In this document: piece after piece, positions 60,179 to 64,000 of the stretch | Layout of the letters: every line of letters begins with the position of its first letter | How positions within the stretch are numbered: the stretch's first letter is position 1 | Source of the DNA: Gordionus sp. m RMFG-2023 | Taxonomy: Eukaryota > Nematomorpha > Gordioida > Chordodea > Parachordodidae | Direction: 5' to 3' | Assembly: GCF_954871325.1 (NCBI RefSeq) | Contig: NC_088775.1 | Span: 62,597,561-62,661,560 of the forward strand | DNA length: 64,000 nt | Notes under the pieces: generated by a model | What the model was told of the DNA's origin: nothing | Databases searched by the model: none | The model's input: the letters and a program-made list of their open reading frames with translations, nothing else | Program-made: the position numbers and the translations under genes

Positions 60179-60601
60179 TGTGAATCTGTAAATCTCGGCC
60201 CGGCTCGTACTTAGCCAGGACGGGTTTCGGGCGAGGCCGTGTCTATTTTTATAAAATAATTTTGGATCGGGTTAGGTCGGGCCTAATATTTTTTGAAAAA
60301 TTTTGGGCCGAGCTGGACTTAAATTTTTAAATATATTATTACATTTTGTCAAATAAATTGATATATTTTAAAATTCTTGCAAGAAACAAGGCAGTAATTA
60401 TTTGTAGAATATTTTTTTACAATTAAAAAATTTTTTTTTCTATATTTAAATAAATTCGAGCCGGATGAACAAATAATTTTTCTTATTTCGGGTCGAGCTT
60501 TTCGGGAAAAATAAAATAAAATTTCGTTCGGGATAGTGCAGGATAATTTTTAAAAAAAAATTGGGCCGGACTTGAAAAATTAGGCCCGATTCAGATCACT
60601 C
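60179..60601. mobile_element. G+C-rich hAT-type MITE (423 bp)
   Basis: An exact 8-bp duplication ataaaaag (60,171-60,178; 60,602-60,609) flanks imperfect inverted ends: tgtgaatctgtaaatctcgg at the left and the complement of gagtgatctgaatcgggcc at the right. Internal blocks are cggcccggctcg, gggtttcgggcgaggcc, tcgggcctaa, ttgggccgagctgg and attgggccgga. This is the best-bounded copy of the G+C-rich repeat style in the window. Confidence 0.7.
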
Positions 60602-60609
60602 ATAAAAAG

Positions 60610-61718
60610 GATTTCCTAATTTCTCATTGTTAGACATTTTATTCCTTCTATTATTATACAGTAATATTGATGTTAAATTTATGTTCTATTATTGGGTTGG
60701 TTCTAACATATCCAGATTAATATCCTTTTATTAAAAGAATGTATAGGTTAGCAGGGAATGGGAACATAGCATATCTTCCATTCAGATTCCTTTAAAATTT
60801 ATTTTAAGATTGATTATTTTTAAGGGATAATCTAAATTTTTTTAAATTATAGAATATTTTTTGATGTGCATTATTTTTTGTTCTAACTATTCTATTTGAT
60901 TAAATATTAAAAAAATTAAATGTCGGAAGTTTCCAAATTAAATTTTTTAATCTTGTTCCCATTCTAAGTCACTGGTATCATGATGTTATTTTGGAAATTT
61001 TTCAACTTTAAATAATTTATGTATATGTTATTTTAATATGAAAAATCTGATTTTGCCACCTGTCTTATAAATTTCAAACCATTTAGCACTATGCGGGCTC
61101 GAATTTATTTTCGGTAAAATCAGATTTTTCAGTAAATATACGCGATCAATATATGTATTGACAATGCTTTTCCAGATTTTTACCCCTCTCCCTCATTTCT
61201 ATTCTTATATTTTTCATATCAATTTTTTAAAATATAATACACATTGTTTAACGATAATTTTTTATACAAATATTATAAATATTGAGTGTTTTCATATAAA
61301 AAAAGGGGAAATTTTCATAGAAAAGTGTGAATAAAAATAAGAATATGATTTGTTGATTTGGGAAAATAAATTGCATCACAGTTCGCATTCACAATATACA
61401 TAGTATAATATATGATATAATACAACCTCGACAAATATATCTATTAAATCCGTATACAACTTCGGAGAATAAAAATGGTATCTTCATTCCTAAAATTAAA
61501 ATGCGTTTATATGCATTTTTTAAAAATTGAGAAAATAAATGAATTTTCAATAAAATCAAATATTTATTTAATTATATAGGAAATCATATAGAGTATTATA
61601 AAAATATATATGCCATATTAAAGGGTGAAAATTTTTAGGGCGTCACAAAAATTATTATGTTGATGGAAATGCTGATGAGCAAAAAATTGGGTAAGGATAT
61701 AATAGACCCGCACTTAAC
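60610..61718. other. A+T-rich stretch downstream of the transferrin-like exon
   Basis: Contains one small hairpin (61,036-61,133). No following transferrin exon (which would start the C-lobe with a W-C motif) could be found here. Confidence 0.4.
61036..61133. repeat. Small hairpin element
   Basis: Ends gaaaaatctgattttgcc and ggtaaaatcagatttttc are inverted over about 18 bp with one mismatch. The same core, aaaatctgattttacc, lies in the arms of the fold-back at 24.0-24.5 kb, so the two may be related. Confidence 0.6.
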
Positions 61719-62025
61719 CGATTCCATGATTTGTATAAATTCGTCCCCTAAATAATTTTCATAATTTTGATTTTCTTCCGGTAAACGGGTCAATTTTATA
61801 GCTGCGTCATTGAAAATAATATTTTTGGCTTTACTTTGCGACACAAACAGCTTGAAGTCCATGCTGCCATAATTAGCCTGCTCGTTATTGTAAAAATTGC
61901 TTTCCCCCCGCCCACTAAAAAACTCTTGGGCCGTCATAAACAGATCTTCGTAAGCTCTAATTTCTTTTGCACTCCTTTCCCTCGAGACCATTATAGCATC
62001 AGATGGAACTTTTTCCAAGTAACAT
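61719..62025 (-). CDS. Transferrin-family exon
   Basis: Reads CYLEKVPSDAIMVSRERSAK, then YEDLFMTAQEFFSG, FKLFVSQSKAKNIIFNDAAI and LPEENQNYENYLGDEFIQIM. This follows the end of a transferrin lobe in order (compare CHLAQVPSHTVVARS, LLNQAQEHFG, FQLFSSPHGKDLLFKDSA and YLGYEYVTAI of human transferrin). The acceptor aattcattatag and the donor GAATCG|GTTAAG enclose 307 nt: one base completing a codon plus 102 codons. Transferrins bind iron outside the cell. The iron-binding residues lie mostly in other exons, so function cannot be judged. No neighbouring exon was found, so it may be part of a gene with long introns running off the window, or an orphan pseudo-exon. No stop interrupts it. Confidence 0.7.
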
Positions 62026-64000
62026 CTATAATGAATTTTGCCCAATTTAAAAAAAATGTGATTATAAGAATATTGTTTATTATAATGTGTAGAAAATATT
62101 AAGGGAAGAGGGGGGGGGGGGGAGTTTACGAATTCATGTTTAAAAAGTTATCATTATGAATTAATTAAATTTAGCAAGCAATTAATTTACCATCAACGCT
62201 TATACATAACCAAATCAGAATTAAATATTTAGCAGTTCTTAAAATTTTCTTATATTAATAAATAATAACTAATAATGAAAAAATATGTGTATACCTAATT
62301 GCTCAAGTTTCATCTAAATTTAACTTTAAAAAATGAAATATTTCTGACTATGTAGAACTTACAATATTAGTATATTTTTATCCACATAGGCACTTCAACC
62401 AATCAAACCCCTTCTAAAAATTCTACCAAAATGACAAAGAAAATAATGGTTCAAAAATGATTAAATGTAAAAACTTATTTAATTAAGTTATATTAACATA
62501 CAATATTAATCTATCTTTAAAAAAATTAATCGTGTTTAATATTCGAAAGTTTTATCAAGTTTTACCAATAGTAATTAATATAAACTCATTTCCATAAATA
62601 CTTGATGTTTTTTTAATATCTGTTTCAATTCAATACAATACCTAATGTATTATTATCTCAAAATAATTAATATATTGGAACATTAAGCCCTGCTGAATTA
62701 ACCTAAATATATATTTTTTTTAAATATATTTTTATAGATATTATGTTATGTATGTTTTTAATTTTTATAATCAAAAGTTTATCTTATTATAATCTTTTTC
62801 ATATTTGAATTTGAAAATAAAGATTAACACAAAATAAATAAATACACTCTATAATTAGGGATAATGTAAAAACTGGAATGGGGGGGGGGGGCTATATTAA
62901 AATAATTCTACCTGCATTCGAAAAATTTAATACTTACTTGAAATAAGGGAGGGAGGGGTTGAGCTATTGACTTCATATATCATATGATAGGGTGTAAAAA
63001 TAATTTGGGGGCAGAGGGTTTATACAAGCATGTTGATTTCACTTAATTTTCATTCGTGAAGATGATGGAGAGAGTGAATGAAAGTGAAGACATAGTAAAA
63101 TATCGATATGTATTTATCATTAGTAAATTAATTAAGAGGCGACACGCTTCCCTATTTATAGAAGACCCTTTGAAATAATATTTAACTATAGAGAGGCATC
63201 AAAAAAAGGTATACCTTTATTATACAAAAAGATAATGGATTTAAGGCTAATAACATGCTCAAAGCCAAAGATGTTATTGAAACTTACCTCCAGGATTTTC
63301 TAAAAATAAAGTAAGTATTATGTATAATTTTAAAAGAAGGGTCTAAAAATGTGATAGAAGAAACACTTGGTGATAGGGTATATGACATAATGGTTAAAAA
63401 AGACTAAATTTAGTTTGGGAAATAATGTTTTTTTAGACGAAAGGAGTAAAGATTCACATCAGACGTTGTGCCATTTACTATTGAGGACTTCCTAATCTTT
63501 GGCCTATCGTCAAAGTGCACCCATCGAAAGATAAAAATGTTCATCAATAGCGAATATTGTACAATAGGGGAATTGGCTTTATACATATATTTCCTTAATA
63601 TGTAGATCATGGAAGTAATAAAATTTTTGATTAAAGTATTTAACTATTAATGGATCCATTATTTTTATTACTATATTTAAAATACATTTATCTATTTTAT
63701 TGCCTCCTTTAAATTAAATATTCTAGCAAAGGGTTTCCAATGTTCAGAGAAACTTGTTGCGTCTTAATTTATTTATTAATGATAGATATATAGATGTATC
63801 TGTCTATGTCCTTAATTTTCATTTGCTCCCCTCTCTTAAGTTTAGATAATAATTTCTTTGCTATACATATCCCTATTCCACTTTTTTTAATAATAACTAT
63901 AGATAAAAAGATTTTTTTTATTCAATAAGATTTCAATTTGAAAAATAATATACCATGTAAACTTTATCAAAATAAAATATATTTTAAAAAATAAATAAGA
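62026..64000. other. Probable intron or upstream flank of the transferrin-like gene
   Basis: A+T-rich with G-runs near 62,109-62,122 and 62,880-62,891. A faintly coding-like plus-strand stretch (NNMLKAKDVIETYLQDFLKI, about 63,248-63,310, then GSKNVIEETLGDRVYDIMVK) could not be matched to a family. No upstream transferrin exon was recognised. Confidence 0.4.

Noticed and set aside
63180-63405. Coding-like plus-strand stretch
   Set aside because: NNMLKAKDVIETYLQDFLKI and GDRVYDIMVK look protein-like but match no family that I know, and stops break it; mentioned only in the flanking entry.

Overview
Animal nuclear DNA that is very A+T-rich by eye, with GT-AG introns (shortest about 57-83 bp) and a heavy load of DNA transposons. 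Two host genes can be recognised. The main one, on the minus strand (1750-19503), is a lysyl oxidase-like gene with the order SRCR - disordered linker - SRCR - lysyl oxidase catalytic domain. Its nine-exon path keeps frame at every junction and gives a predicted 924-residue protein. The second is one transferrin-family exon, also on the minus strand (61719-62025). SRCR-LOX fusions and transferrins point to a metazoan, probably an invertebrate; the species cannot be told from the sequence.

Layout. 1-1750: 3' flank of the LOX-like gene with a small hAT MITE. 1750-19503: the LOX-like gene. Its catalytic domain contains a tandemly duplicated 118-bp exon whose phases allow exactly one copy in an in-frame mRNA. 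Its 8.3-kb intron 3 holds a 3.7-kb hAT element and a Ty3/gypsy fossil. 20-28.6 kb: hAT pieces, a lone LTR with primer-binding site, a fold-back repeat, a hAT copy with an exact 8-bp target duplication, and a decayed transposon-borne gene split by a MITE. 28.6-33.2 kb: a retroelement fossil carrying a hAT MITE, flanked by G+C-rich repeat. 35.7-40.9 kb: two hAT copies head to head, one split by a 1.3-kb palindromic element. 41-47 kb: little recognisable. 47.3-51.2 kb: a MITE and a small non-coding LTR element with matching 262-bp LTRs. 51.8-55.8 kb: an element with 9-bp target duplications and tRNA-like sequence, itself split by a hAT with terminal inverted repeats of about 1 kb. 55.8-57.8 kb: a second retroelement fossil related to the first. 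58.6-59.5 kb: a miniature Tc1/mariner-IS630 element. 60.2-60.6 kb: a G+C-rich hAT MITE.

How it fits together. The LOX-like enzyme would oxidise lysines in extracellular matrix proteins, and the exon pair would swap the segment that leads into its copper site. Much of the rest is hAT-superfamily sequence: CAG-type ends and 8-bp target duplications recur. Small non-autonomous elements share ends with the larger ones (for example AGTGTTNTTAAACG ends at 27.9, 47.3 and 52.1 kb), which suggests they were moved by common transposases. No bacterial-type operon, CRISPR array, rRNA or intact tRNA gene was found.
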